Source: JANLSE01 sp038214135 (GTDB lineage Bacteria; Chloroflexota; Chloroflexia; Chloroflexales; Roseiflexaceae). From it: 64,000 bases of DNA. Below are positions 8,661-16,441 of this stretch, piece by piece. The translations under genes were made by a program, and so were the position numbers. Under the pieces are notes generated by a model. The model saw only the letters and a program-made list of their open reading frames with translations, was not told the DNA's origin and searched no databases. Within the stretch, counting starts at the first letter, position 1, and each line of letters opens with the position of its first letter. Location of the stretch: positions 17,473-81,472 of the forward strand of contig JBBQSD010000010.1 in NCBI GenBank assembly GCA_038214135.1. Direction: 5' to 3'.

Positions 8661-8760
8661 AGGGTATTGTCACTCGCACCATGCCCCGCAGGCTTCAGCC
8701 TGCGGCTAGGGTTTATGGTTGATTGCCACTTTGCCGCAGGCTTCAGTCTGCGGATGCAGG
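8661..8760. repeat. Two-hairpin repeat unit (CCGCAGGCTTCAGCCTGCGG type)
   Basis: GGGTATTGTCA, then a hairpin at 8685-8706, a spacer of about 26 bases and a second hairpin at 8733-8756. The whole arrangement recurs at 31820-31905, including the GGGTATTGTCA lead and the CACCATGCCC joint, so the mobile or copied unit is the pair and not a single hairpin, as in BIME elements. Confidence 0.85.
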
Positions 8761-8790
8761 GGTGATGATCTACAAGAAACAGGCTCAACC

Positions 8791-10011
8791 ATGACGATGA
8801 TACTCTCCCAGAATGCTGTTCGTGCGCTTATGCTGGCTGCGACTGGCCTTGATGCTCGGCCCGACTCTCCAGCCGAGAAGCTGGATGTGCTTGCGACGAT
8901 TAGCCGCATGGCAGTGCTGCAGATCGATACGATTCATATTGTGGCCCGTAGCCCGTATCTGGTTCTGTGGAGCCGTTTGGGCAGCTACCAGCAACGCTGG
9001 CTGGATGAACTATTGGCCGATGGAGCGCTGTTCGAATATTGGTCGCATGCTGCCTGCTTTCTGCCAATCGAATATTATCCATTGTACCGCAGCCAGATGC
9101 TCCATGGGCAGGATCGCCTTCGGAAGTATGCTCATGAGTGGCTTGCGGAACATCGGGCATTGGCTGACCATTTACTTGGCCATATTCGAGAGAACGGCCC
9201 AGTTCGTTCATCCGATTTTGAGCGTACCGATGGGCAGAAGGGCACATGGTGGAACTGGAAGATCGAGAAACAAGCGCTGGAAATTCTGCTCATTTCTGGG
9301 GAACTCATGATTTCACGTCGCCACAACTTCCAGCGGATCTACGATGTGCGTGAGCAGGTGCTGCCATCCTGGGATGATGCACAGATCCCGACTGTGGCTG
9401 AGGTACAGCGTATCCTGGCACTCCGGGCGGTGCAGGTATTGGGGGTTGCTCCGGCGCGCTGGGTTGCCGATTATTTCCGTATGAGTGGCAGTGCTACCCC
9501 GAAAATTGTTCGGCAATTGGCGGCAGAGGGGCAGCTACTCACTGTTGAGGTTGAGGGCTGGAATGAGCCAGGCTATGTTCATCCTGACAATCAGGTATTG
9601 GCCGAGAAGGCAGCGGCTGGGCTGATCCAGCCACACCTGACGACCCTGCTCTCGCCGTTTGATCCGCTGGTATGGCATCGGGCGCGGGCATCGGAACTAT
9701 TTGGCTTTGATTACCTGATCGAGTGCTATACCCCGGCTCCCAAGCGGCGCTATGGCTATTTTACCCTACCGATCCTGCGGCGTGGGCAGTTGGTTGGGCG
9801 GCTCGATCCGAAGGCACATCGCAAGGAAGGTCTGTTTGAGGTCAAGGCGCTGCATCTGGAGCCAGGGATTAATCCGGATGAGCAGCTTGCCACCGATATT
9901 GCTGGAACACTGCGCGATTGTGCAAATTGGCATGCAACGCCAGATATTGTTGTGCGATGGGCCGATCCGCCGGAGTTTGCGGAGCTTGTGCGGCGGGCGT
10001 TAGATGGCTAA
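8791..10011 (+). CDS. YcaQ/AlkZ-type winged-helix DNA glycosylase
   Basis: A 406-residue member of the HTH_42 family, whose characterised members (YcaQ, AlkZ) excise alkylated bases and unhook interstrand crosslinks. The diagnostic catalytic QID triplet is in AVLQIDTIHIVARSPYLVLWSRLG. WWNWKIEKQALEILLISGELMISRR, LLSPFDPLVWHRARASELFGFDY and YGYFTLPILRRGQLVGRLDPKAHR follow in the usual order. I chose the ATG at 8791 because the upstream extension is translated palindrome (ATLPQASVCGCRG). A promoter with an SOS-like half-site lies 130 bases upstream, which fits a repair role. Single-gene unit. Confidence 0.88.
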   Translation: MTMILSQNAVRALMLAATGLDARPDSPAEKLDVLATISRMAVLQIDTIHIVARSPYLVLWSRLGSYQQRWLDELLADGALFEYWSHAACFLPIEYYPLYRSQMLHGQDRLRKYAHEWLAEHRALADHLLGHIRENGPVRSSDFERTDGQKGTWWNWKIEKQALEILLISGELMISRRHNFQRIYDVREQVLPSWDDAQIPTVAEVQRILALRAVQVLGVAPARWVADYFRMSGSATPKIVRQLAAEGQLLTVEVEGWNEPGYVHPDNQVLAEKAAAGLIQPHLTTLLSPFDPLVWHRARASELFGFDYLIECYTPAPKRRYGYFTLPILRRGQLVGRLDPKAHRKEGLFEVKALHLEPGINPDEQLATDIAGTLRDCANWHATPDIVVRWADPPEFAELVRRALDG

Positions 10012-10077
10012 CGGACAAAAAACAACGCAACAAAGGAGCATGCTTCTACACTCTAACAGAACTCCTATGCAAACTAT

Positions 10078-10106
10078 TTGATTGCCCGTCTGTGATCGGG
10101 TACAAT
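10078..10106 (+). promoter_or_regulatory. Promoter of the FmdB-type gene
   Basis: TTGATT (10078-10083) - 17 - TACAAT (10101-10106), about 50 bases before the start codon at 10157. Confidence 0.6.
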
Positions 10107-10156
10107 ACGAATGAAGATACATGTTCCAATCAATGTTACCGGAGGGTTTCCAGGAT

Positions 10157-10510
10157 ATGCCTACCTATGTCTATACATGCGACGCATGCAACAAGCAGTT
10201 TGAAAAGGTTCAATCCTTTAAGGATGATCCGCTTCGGATCTGCATCTGTGGCCAGGAAGGCCGGGTGCGGCGCGTCTTCCAGCCCGTAGGCATCGTCTTC
10301 AAGGGTTCGGGCTGGTATATCACCGACAGTCGCAAAAGCGAGACTGCCAGTGTCAATCCTGCCGCGAATGCCAACGGCGATACGGCGACCAAGACTGATT
10401 CGACTACTCCAGCGGCAACTGAAACCAAGAGTAGCAGTGAGAGTACAACCACAACACCAACAACACCAACATCGACACCAACCACAACAGCAGCGCCATC
10501 GGCAGATTAG
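10157..10510 (+). CDS. FmdB-family zinc-ribbon protein with Thr-rich tail
   Basis: A 117-residue protein. The N-terminal 50 residues are the FmdB/CxxC_CxxC_SSSS putative regulatory domain: MPTYVYTCDACNKQFEKVQS, the second metal half at CICG, then the F-K-GSGWYITDSR ending common in the family. The second knuckle is CxC (Cys29, Cys31) where CxxC is usual. The remaining 65 residues are low complexity (Thr, Ser, Pro, Ala) and probably disordered. The role of this widespread family is unsettled; regulation or zinc handling is often proposed. The start at 10157 has CAGGA and an upstream GGAGGG. Confidence 0.85.
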   Translation: MPTYVYTCDACNKQFEKVQSFKDDPLRICICGQEGRVRRVFQPVGIVFKGSGWYITDSRKSETASVNPAANANGDTATKTDSTTPAATETKSSSESTTTTPTTPTSTPTTTAAPSAD

Positions 10511-10590
10511 CCAGGCGCTCTCTTTAACCTGCTGGACCTCTCCGTCGCAGTTGAGCGTGCGGGGCAATGTGGTTAGCTGTATCTGTCGCT

Positions 10591-10623
10591 AGGGGCGCCA
10601 TCCACCATCACGGTGGCGCCCCT
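10591..10623. repeat. Hairpin AGGGGCGCCA...TGGCGCCCCT before cysE
   Basis: Ten-base perfect stem with inner CCACC/GGTGG pairing. No T-run follows, so it is more likely a variant of the GTAGGGGC palindrome family than a terminator. Confidence 0.65.
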
Positions 10624-10674
10624 ACGGCTATGCCGCCCGTTGCCCACTCGCCCCGACGATAGGGAGGTCTTCGT

Positions 10675-11445
10675 ATGTCACTCTCCGAACACATTCAGAT
10701 TTTACGCGACGATGTGCGTGCTATTCTCAAGAACGACCCGGCGGCCCGCAGCATTGCTGAGGTATTGCTGTACCCTGGATTACACGCCACACTGTTATAT
10801 CGCCTCTCGCACGGCCTGTGGAAGCGGAATGTACCCTTTATTCCGCGCCTGATTTCGCAGATTGGCCGCTTCCTCACCGGAATCGAAATCCACCCTGGCG
10901 CGACGATTGGCCGGGGCTTTTTTATTGATCACGGCATGGGTGTTGTGATTGGTGAAACGGCTGAGATCGGCAATTGGGTGATGCTCTATCAGGGTGTCAC
11001 GCTTGGTGGTACCGGCAAGCAGCGCGGTAAACGCCATCCCACTATTCAAGATGATGCAATCATTGGCGTGGGAGCGATTATCCTTGGAGATATTACCATT
11101 GGGCGTGGAGCGCGGATCGGCGGCGGTGCTGTGGTTGTCAAGGATGTGCCACCGCACTCGACTGCGGTTGGCGTGCCGGCCCGGATCGTTGCGAAACGCG
11201 ACCCTACAACTGGTGTGATTCGGCGCATTGAAATCCTGCCCGACCCAGAGGCCGATATGTTGCGTAGCCTACGAGCGCGGGTGATCGATCTTGAACAACG
11301 CCTGACCGAACTCGAGGATGTGACCGATCATCATAAACTCGAACACAAAGTTGGCGCACACGAGCCATTCACTCCCAACCCATGGGCCAGCCTGGATGAG
11401 AATGGGCTGTATGATAGTGATTACACATTAGGTGCGGGAATCTAG
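10675..11445 (+). CDS. cysE: Serine O-acetyltransferase
   Basis: First step of cysteine synthesis: acetyl-CoA plus L-serine gives O-acetylserine. 256 residues. The N-terminal helical part (residues 1-60) is followed by a left-handed beta-helix of hexapeptide repeats: IHPGATIGRGFFIDHGMGVV, IGETAEIGNWVMLYQGVTLGG and the RHPTIQDDAIIGVGAIILG coil. The DHGMG histidine and GGTGKQRGKRHP loop are the catalytic hallmarks. After the helix is a C-terminal extension of about 70 residues with a short coiled coil (LRSLRARVIDLEQRLTELED). GGGAGG precedes the ATG. It lies 18 bases before cysS, a common pairing. Confidence 0.95.
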   Translation: MSLSEHIQILRDDVRAILKNDPAARSIAEVLLYPGLHATLLYRLSHGLWKRNVPFIPRLISQIGRFLTGIEIHPGATIGRGFFIDHGMGVVIGETAEIGNWVMLYQGVTLGGTGKQRGKRHPTIQDDAIIGVGAIILGDITIGRGARIGGGAVVVKDVPPHSTAVGVPARIVAKRDPTTGVIRRIEILPDPEADMLRSLRARVIDLEQRLTELEDVTDHHKLEHKVGAHEPFTPNPWASLDENGLYDSDYTLGAGI

Positions 11446-11463
11446 GAGCACAAGAGGAATTGC

Positions 11464-12885
11464 ATGAGTATTCGATTATATAACTCGCTCTCGCGTACGG
11501 TTGAGATGCTTGAGACGCTCGAACCAGATCGGATAAAAATGTATGTGTGTGGCGTGACGGTCTATGATAAAGCTCATATCGGCCACGCCATGTCTGCAAT
11601 GGTGTTTGATGTCATTCGCCGCTATCTCGAATTTCGCAATTATACCGTTCAGCATGTTGTCAATTTTACCGATGTCGATGACAAAATCATCAACCGTGCC
11701 AATGCACTTGGGATCGATCCAGCCAAACTGGCATCCGATCTGGCCGAGGAATTTCTGGCCGATCTACAGCAACTCAACGTTCAACGGGCAACGGTATACC
11801 CACGAGCGACGGAGACGATGCCCGAGATTCAGGGCTTCATTAGCAAGCTAATCGAGCATGAACACGCCTACATACTGGGCAACGATGTCTATTTCCGGGT
11901 GCCTTCCGATCCGGAATATGGCAAGCTCTCGGGGCGCAGCCTGGACGATATGATTGCTGGCAATCGCATCAGCCTGGATGAGCGCAAGGAACATCCGGCA
12001 GATTTTGCGTTGTGGAAGAGTGCCAAACCCGGCGAGCCATTCTGGGATAGCTCGTGGGGAGCGGGGCGACCTGGCTGGCATATTGAGTGCTCGGCCATGA
12101 ACCTCAAGCATCTGGGCCAGCAGATCGATATTCATGGCGGCGGCAGTGATCTTGTGTTCCCACATCACGAGAATGAGATCGCCCAGACCGAGAGTATGAC
12201 GGGCAAGCCATTTGCACGCTACTGGATGCATAATGGGATGTTGCAGATCCAGACAAAGCTGGCCGATGGCACAACCAAGATGGAAAAGATGTCCAAATCA
12301 CTCGGTAATGTTGTCACCATCGAAGCCTTCCTGGCCGAGCATGAAGCCGATGTATTGCGCCTGATCGTGCTTTCCAGCTACTATCGCAGCCCATTGGCCT
12401 ATGGCACCGAGATCGTTGCCGATCAGGAGCGCAAACTAGCCCGCCTGCGAAGCGCCCTCGCACCAGCGGTTGGCAGCCAGGAAGATGGCGCGGTTGTAGA
12501 TCTACTGGTGGCGACGACGGGGCAGGCGCGTGAGCGCTTCATCGAGTCGATGGACGATGATTTCAACACGGCTGGTGCGATTGCGGCGCTGTTTGAGCTC
12601 GTGCGAGCGATCAATGTCGCCCGTGATGGCGGGGCCAGCAGTGCAGCGCTTGGGCGTGCCCAGGCCGAATTGCGTGAGCTATCTGGCGTGCTTGGCCTAA
12701 CATTCGAACGCAACCGAGGCCAATCGCAGGAAGCGGCTCCGTTCATCGAACTGCTGATCGAACTGCGTGCTGAATTGCGTAAAGCCAAACAATATGCACT
12801 GGCCGATACCGTTCGCAATCGATTGACCGATCTTGGCGTCGTTCTGGAGGATGGGCCGCAGGGAACGCGGTGGAAGATTAAATAG
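11464..12885 (+). CDS. cysS: Cysteinyl-tRNA synthetase
   Basis: Class I synthetase charging tRNA-Cys, 473 residues, normal length. Zinc ligand Cys in YVCGVTVYDKAHIGHA, which also holds the HIGH motif; GWHIECSAM and IHGGGSDLVFPHHENEIAQ carry the other zinc ligands, and KMSKS is present in MEKMSKSLGNV. The C-terminal DALR-type helical domain ends with RWKIK. GAGGA lies five bases before the ATG. Directly downstream of cysE, so cysteine production and its tRNA charging are probably co-expressed. An array of heptad repeats follows. Confidence 0.97.
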   Translation: MSIRLYNSLSRTVEMLETLEPDRIKMYVCGVTVYDKAHIGHAMSAMVFDVIRRYLEFRNYTVQHVVNFTDVDDKIINRANALGIDPAKLASDLAEEFLADLQQLNVQRATVYPRATETMPEIQGFISKLIEHEHAYILGNDVYFRVPSDPEYGKLSGRSLDDMIAGNRISLDERKEHPADFALWKSAKPGEPFWDSSWGAGRPGWHIECSAMNLKHLGQQIDIHGGGSDLVFPHHENEIAQTESMTGKPFARYWMHNGMLQIQTKLADGTTKMEKMSKSLGNVVTIEAFLAEHEADVLRLIVLSSYYRSPLAYGTEIVADQERKLARLRSALAPAVGSQEDGAVVDLLVATTGQARERFIESMDDDFNTAGAIAALFELVRAINVARDGGASSAALGRAQAELRELSGVLGLTFERNRGQSQEAAPFIELLIELRAELRKAKQYALADTVRNRLTDLGVVLEDGPQGTRWKIK

Positions 12886-12887
12886 CT

Positions 12888-12998
12888 ATCAGCGCTCAGC
12901 AGTCAGCTATCAGCAATCTATGAACAATCCATAGTGTGTCCCAAGCCGAGAACTGACGGTCGAGAACTGAAGGCTGAAAGCTGAAAGCTGAAGGCTAC
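12888..12998. repeat. Heptad array (AGCTATC AGCGCTC / CTGAAAG CTGAAGG)
   Basis: Two arrays in opposite sense, 12888-12920 and 12955-12998, both with an exact 7-bp period. The second ends two bases into the leader of prmA, and its AAGG is the only ribosome-binding candidate for that gene. Confidence 0.85.
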
Positions 12999-13001
12999 TG
13001 T

Positions 13002-13973
13002 ATGAACTGGCTCGAACTAAGCGTCCAGGTCGATCCCGAGGCGGTTGAATCGATCTCCGAGTTGTTATCCGGATATGGCTACAATGGCGGTGTCGTGATC
13101 GATCAGCCGATTATTCCGGGTGAGGATGGCCCTGAATATACCTATGATGCTGGGCGTCCGGTGACATTGCGAACCTATCTGCCGCTGGATGACCAGGCAG
13201 AAACGATTCGGGTGCGGATCGAACAGGCGCTCTGGCATCTGGGGCGCATGCGAACGATTGGCCCACTCCTGGTTCAGCCAATTGAGGAGCAGGATTGGGC
13301 AAATGCCTGGAAGCGCTACTACACGATCCAGCATGTTGGCGAGAAAACGGTGATTGTGCCATCCTGGCTTGAATACACGCCACATCCTGGCGAGGTGATT
13401 ATTCGGCTTGATCCCGGCATGGCGTTTGGCACTGGGCTTCACCCAACCACGCGGCTGTGCCTGGCATTGCTGGAAGGGTATGTGCAACCGGGCCAGGTGG
13501 TGCTCGATCTGGGTAGCGGCTCGGGTATTCTGGCAATTGCAGCGGCGCATCTCGGGGCACAACGCGTGCTGGCGCTCGATACCGATCCGATTGCGGTTGA
13601 GGCCAGTGCTGCAAATGCTGCCCGTAATGGTGTTGGCGCACAGGTTGTCTCTGCCGAAGGGAGCCTTGGGCGTGGCCTGGAATTGGGCAACTGGCTCACA
13701 TCCAGCAGCGAGGCGTGTGAACCCAATCTGGAATCAGCGGCGGCGAACCCTGGCTCGTTTGATCTGATCGTTGCCAATATTCTGGCGCGTATTCTTGCCA
13801 TTCTGGCCGATGATATGGCCAACGCCCTGGCCCCCGGCGCACTGCTGCTCAGCTCTGGGATCATCGCCGACCGTGAGGATGAGGTGGCATTGGCCTATGC
13901 CGCTGCTGGCCTCGAACGCATCGAGCGCCGCCAGGAGGGCGATTGGGTTGCGCTCGTCCATCAGCGAGTGTAA
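13002..13973 (+). CDS. prmA: Ribosomal protein L11 methyltransferase
   Basis: SAM-dependent methyltransferase of L11, 323 residues. The N-terminal substrate-recognition domain (1-120) is followed by LDPGMAFGTGLHPTTRLCL and SAM motif I VLDLGSGSGILAIAAAHLGA. VLALDTDPIAVEASAANAARNGV comes next, and the post-I motif DLIVANILARILAILADDMA is present. A loop of about 25 residues (GRGLELGNWLTSSSEACEPN onward) before DLIVAN is longer than usual but does not match a repeat here. The ribosome site AAGG sits at the edge of a heptad array. The stop is seven bases from rsmE. Confidence 0.94.
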   Translation: MNWLELSVQVDPEAVESISELLSGYGYNGGVVIDQPIIPGEDGPEYTYDAGRPVTLRTYLPLDDQAETIRVRIEQALWHLGRMRTIGPLLVQPIEEQDWANAWKRYYTIQHVGEKTVIVPSWLEYTPHPGEVIIRLDPGMAFGTGLHPTTRLCLALLEGYVQPGQVVLDLGSGSGILAIAAAHLGAQRVLALDTDPIAVEASAANAARNGVGAQVVSAEGSLGRGLELGNWLTSSSEACEPNLESAAANPGSFDLIVANILARILAILADDMANALAPGALLLSSGIIADREDEVALAYAAAGLERIERRQEGDWVALVHQRV

Positions 13974-13980
13974 CGGCTTT

Positions 13981-14748
13981 ATGTCCAAACGACAAACAAC
14001 CCGTAGCAATACCTATCGCTTTTTCGTGCCACCAACATGCTTTCGCGGTGATCGTGTCGAGATCGATGATCCCGATCTTGCGCGGCAGCTTGCTGTTGTT
14101 CTGCGCCTTGGTGTTGGTGATCGCGTAGTGTTTCTGGATGGCATTGGCAACCAATCTATCGTCGTTCTTACTGAAGTTGGCAAAGGGCGTGTGCGCGGGC
14201 AGATCGAGCAGCAGGAATTAGCTGGCGCTGAGCCACATCTGGCGCTGACATTGTATATCGGGTTGATGCGTGCCGAACGGTTTGAATGGCTGTTGCAGAA
14301 GGGCACCGAGCTTGGTGTCGCTGCGTTTGTGCCAGTGCTGTGTGAGCGCAGCGTCAGCGATGGAGCGGTTGGTGCAGCCAAACTGGCCCGTTGGCAGCGG
14401 ATCATTCGCGAAGCCGCCGAGCAGTGCCGCCGTGGGCGAATACCGCAGCTTGAATTGCCAATTGGCTTTAATCAGGCCTGCGCTGGTGCGATTGCCAATG
14501 GCCCAGCATTATTGTTATGGGAAGGCCAGGGCGTCCAGGCAATTGGTGCAGTGTTGCGGGCATTGACTGCACCTGTTGGTTTGAGCTTGTTGAGTGGGCC
14601 AGAGGGCGGGTTGAGTGATGCGGAATACAGCCAGGCTCAGGCGCATGGCATTGTTGCGGTGACACTCGGGCCACGAACGTTGCGTGCCGAGACGGCTCCA
14701 TTAGCTGCTGCTGCCATCGCGCTGTATCAGTTCGGCGATATGGAATAA
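13981..14748 (+). CDS. rsmE: 16S rRNA (uracil1498-N3)-methyltransferase
   Basis: SPOUT-class enzyme methylating U1498 of 16S rRNA, 255 residues. RFFVPPTCFRGDRVEI is the PUA-like N-terminus. Then come LYIGLMRAERFEWLLQKGTELGV, IIREAAEQCRRGRIP, the SAM-binding knot LLSGPEGGLSDAEY and VTLGPRTLRAETAPLAAAAI. The ATG at 13981 is seven bases after prmA; the longer frame from 13771 only overlaps prmA. prmA-rsmE is a frequently conserved gene pair. Confidence 0.95.
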   Translation: MSKRQTTRSNTYRFFVPPTCFRGDRVEIDDPDLARQLAVVLRLGVGDRVVFLDGIGNQSIVVLTEVGKGRVRGQIEQQELAGAEPHLALTLYIGLMRAERFEWLLQKGTELGVAAFVPVLCERSVSDGAVGAAKLARWQRIIREAAEQCRRGRIPQLELPIGFNQACAGAIANGPALLLWEGQGVQAIGAVLRALTAPVGLSLLSGPEGGLSDAEYSQAQAHGIVAVTLGPRTLRAETAPLAAAAIALYQFGDME

Positions 14749-14760
14749 CTGGAGATGCCA

Positions 14761-16008
14761 ATGTTGATCCGTACTGTGTTGCGAGTCGTGAGTGCTATCA
14801 TATTGCTGCTTGCTGGATTCATGGCTGGCTGGTATGGCGCGATCATGCTTGTCCCAGGTTCTGCCAGCCAATCCGGCCCGGCAGCGGTGCGTGAGCAATT
14901 CGGCGTGTTCTGGGAGGTCTGGGATCTGGTTGAGAACGAGTATTATGGCCGTGCTGCTCTTGACCAAACCAAGATGATCCAGGGTGCAATCAAGGGCATG
15001 CTTTCTGGCATTGGCGATCAGTATAGTGTGTATCAGGAGCCGGATCTGGCTGCCCAGACACAGGATCATATGCAGGGCAAATTGGGTGGCATTGGCAGCT
15101 ATCTGCGGATCACCGATGGACGTGCCTTCCTGTATAAACCATTCAAGAGCGGCCCAGCCTATCAGGCTGGCCTACGCCAGGATGATGAACTGATCAAGAT
15201 CGATGGTGCGGATGTGCCACCATTGATTACCGGGCTGGATGTGAGCGCCGCATCGGTGAAGATTGCGGCACTGCTGCGTGGCCCGGAGAACACACAGGTT
15301 GCATTGGTGATCCGCAATGCAAGCGGCGCACTCACCAACATCACACTGACACGCCGCGATATTGTTGTGCCAAGCGTGGAGGCGCAGCGCTTCGATGGTG
15401 GCATCGTCTATCTGCGAGTATCTGAATTCAAGGGCAATACGACCAAGGAATTCGATGATGCATTGCGCGAACTGCTGACGAACCGCCCGCGTGGGATTAT
15501 CCTTGATCTGCGCAATAACCCTGGTGGGCTGCTTGGCAGCGCACAGGATATGCTTGGCCGCTTCTATCGCGGGGTTGCCTTGTATGAGCAGGATGGCATT
15601 GGCGGCGAGAAGGAGCTACGCACTAATGGCAATCCATCGATCCCTGATGTACCACTGATCGTGCTTGTCAATAATGGTTCGGCCAGTGCCAGCGAAATTG
15701 TTGCCGGAGCGCTGCTTGATCGCCGCCCCTCAACCACATTACTCGGCGAGAAGACATTTGGCAAAGGTTCGGTTCAGAATGTCCATACACTACGCGATGG
15801 TGGTAGTGCTCGAATCACCTTTGCCCATTGGGTTACACCCGATCATCATGCCATTCATGCGGTTGGCCTAACACCGCAATATATTGTCCCGTTTGCCGAT
15901 GATCCAAACAGCCGCGTCCCGTGTGTGGCCGATCGGCAGCCAACGCCTGGCCAATCGTTATGTGGCGATACCCAGCTTGCCCAGGCTATTCGCCTCTTGC
16001 AGCCGTAA
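14761..16008 (+). CDS. S41 C-terminal processing protease
   Basis: Periplasmic or exported serine protease, about 415 residues. N-terminal membrane anchor at residues 4-28 (VLRVVSAIILLLAGFMAGWY). A PDZ domain follows at about 95-190 (GSYLRITDGRAFLYKPFKSG). The S41 core has DLRNNPGGLL, nucleophile Ser in VNNGSASASEIVAGALLD and the lysine partner in GEKTFGKGSVQ. Start 14761 is preferred to 14755 because GGAG (14751-14754) then has normal spacing. Third gene of the prmA-rsmE unit; such proteases trim C-termini of envelope proteins. Confidence 0.93.
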   Translation: MLIRTVLRVVSAIILLLAGFMAGWYGAIMLVPGSASQSGPAAVREQFGVFWEVWDLVENEYYGRAALDQTKMIQGAIKGMLSGIGDQYSVYQEPDLAAQTQDHMQGKLGGIGSYLRITDGRAFLYKPFKSGPAYQAGLRQDDELIKIDGADVPPLITGLDVSAASVKIAALLRGPENTQVALVIRNASGALTNITLTRRDIVVPSVEAQRFDGGIVYLRVSEFKGNTTKEFDDALRELLTNRPRGIILDLRNNPGGLLGSAQDMLGRFYRGVALYEQDGIGGEKELRTNGNPSIPDVPLIVLVNNGSASASEIVAGALLDRRPSTTLLGEKTFGKGSVQNVHTLRDGGSARITFAHWVTPDHHAIHAVGLTPQYIVPFADDPNSRVPCVADRQPTPGQSLCGDTQLAQAIRLLQP

Positions 16009-16426
16009 GACGCAAGATTTTGCATCTCTACGGCCAACCCATTTTGCGTCTCCACGGCCAACCCAGCTTGCATATTTATCCGCAGATTAGCGCAGATGAT
16101 GGGCACACGGCCCGTATTCATCCGCCAATACCCGTAGGGGCGGTTCGTGAACCGCCCATCGTGTGAATTCATCCGCAGATTTCCGCAGATTAGGTGCGAC
16201 GTATTGTTTTGCAATCGGCATTGATGGCACCACAATGCGGTAGCACCAATGTGTGCGCCTGCATGGATCATTCGGCGTGATCATGGCGGGCAGACACGTC
16301 GGTCTGCCCCTACGTAATGGCCGGTTTCGGCGTTGGTGCAAAAACATACGCACATCCCTCGAACAATGGTGGTCGGGCCATGCGTATGATGTGGTAACCA
16401 TTCTGTGCTGGCATGGCTCCTGATTC
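16009..16426. repeat. Mixed repeat region before the sigma-factor gene
   Basis: No supported gene. Holds direct repeats CTACGGCCAACCCA / CCACGGCCAACCCA (16028-16065), two copies of a TTATCCGCAGATT-like word (16075 and 16170), a GTAGGGGCGGTTCGTGAACC palindrome (16134-16157) and a diverged GGCGGGCAGAC..GTCTGCCCC palindrome (16285-16313). Confidence 0.75.
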
Positions 16427-16441
16427 ATGGAGTGCGAGAGA

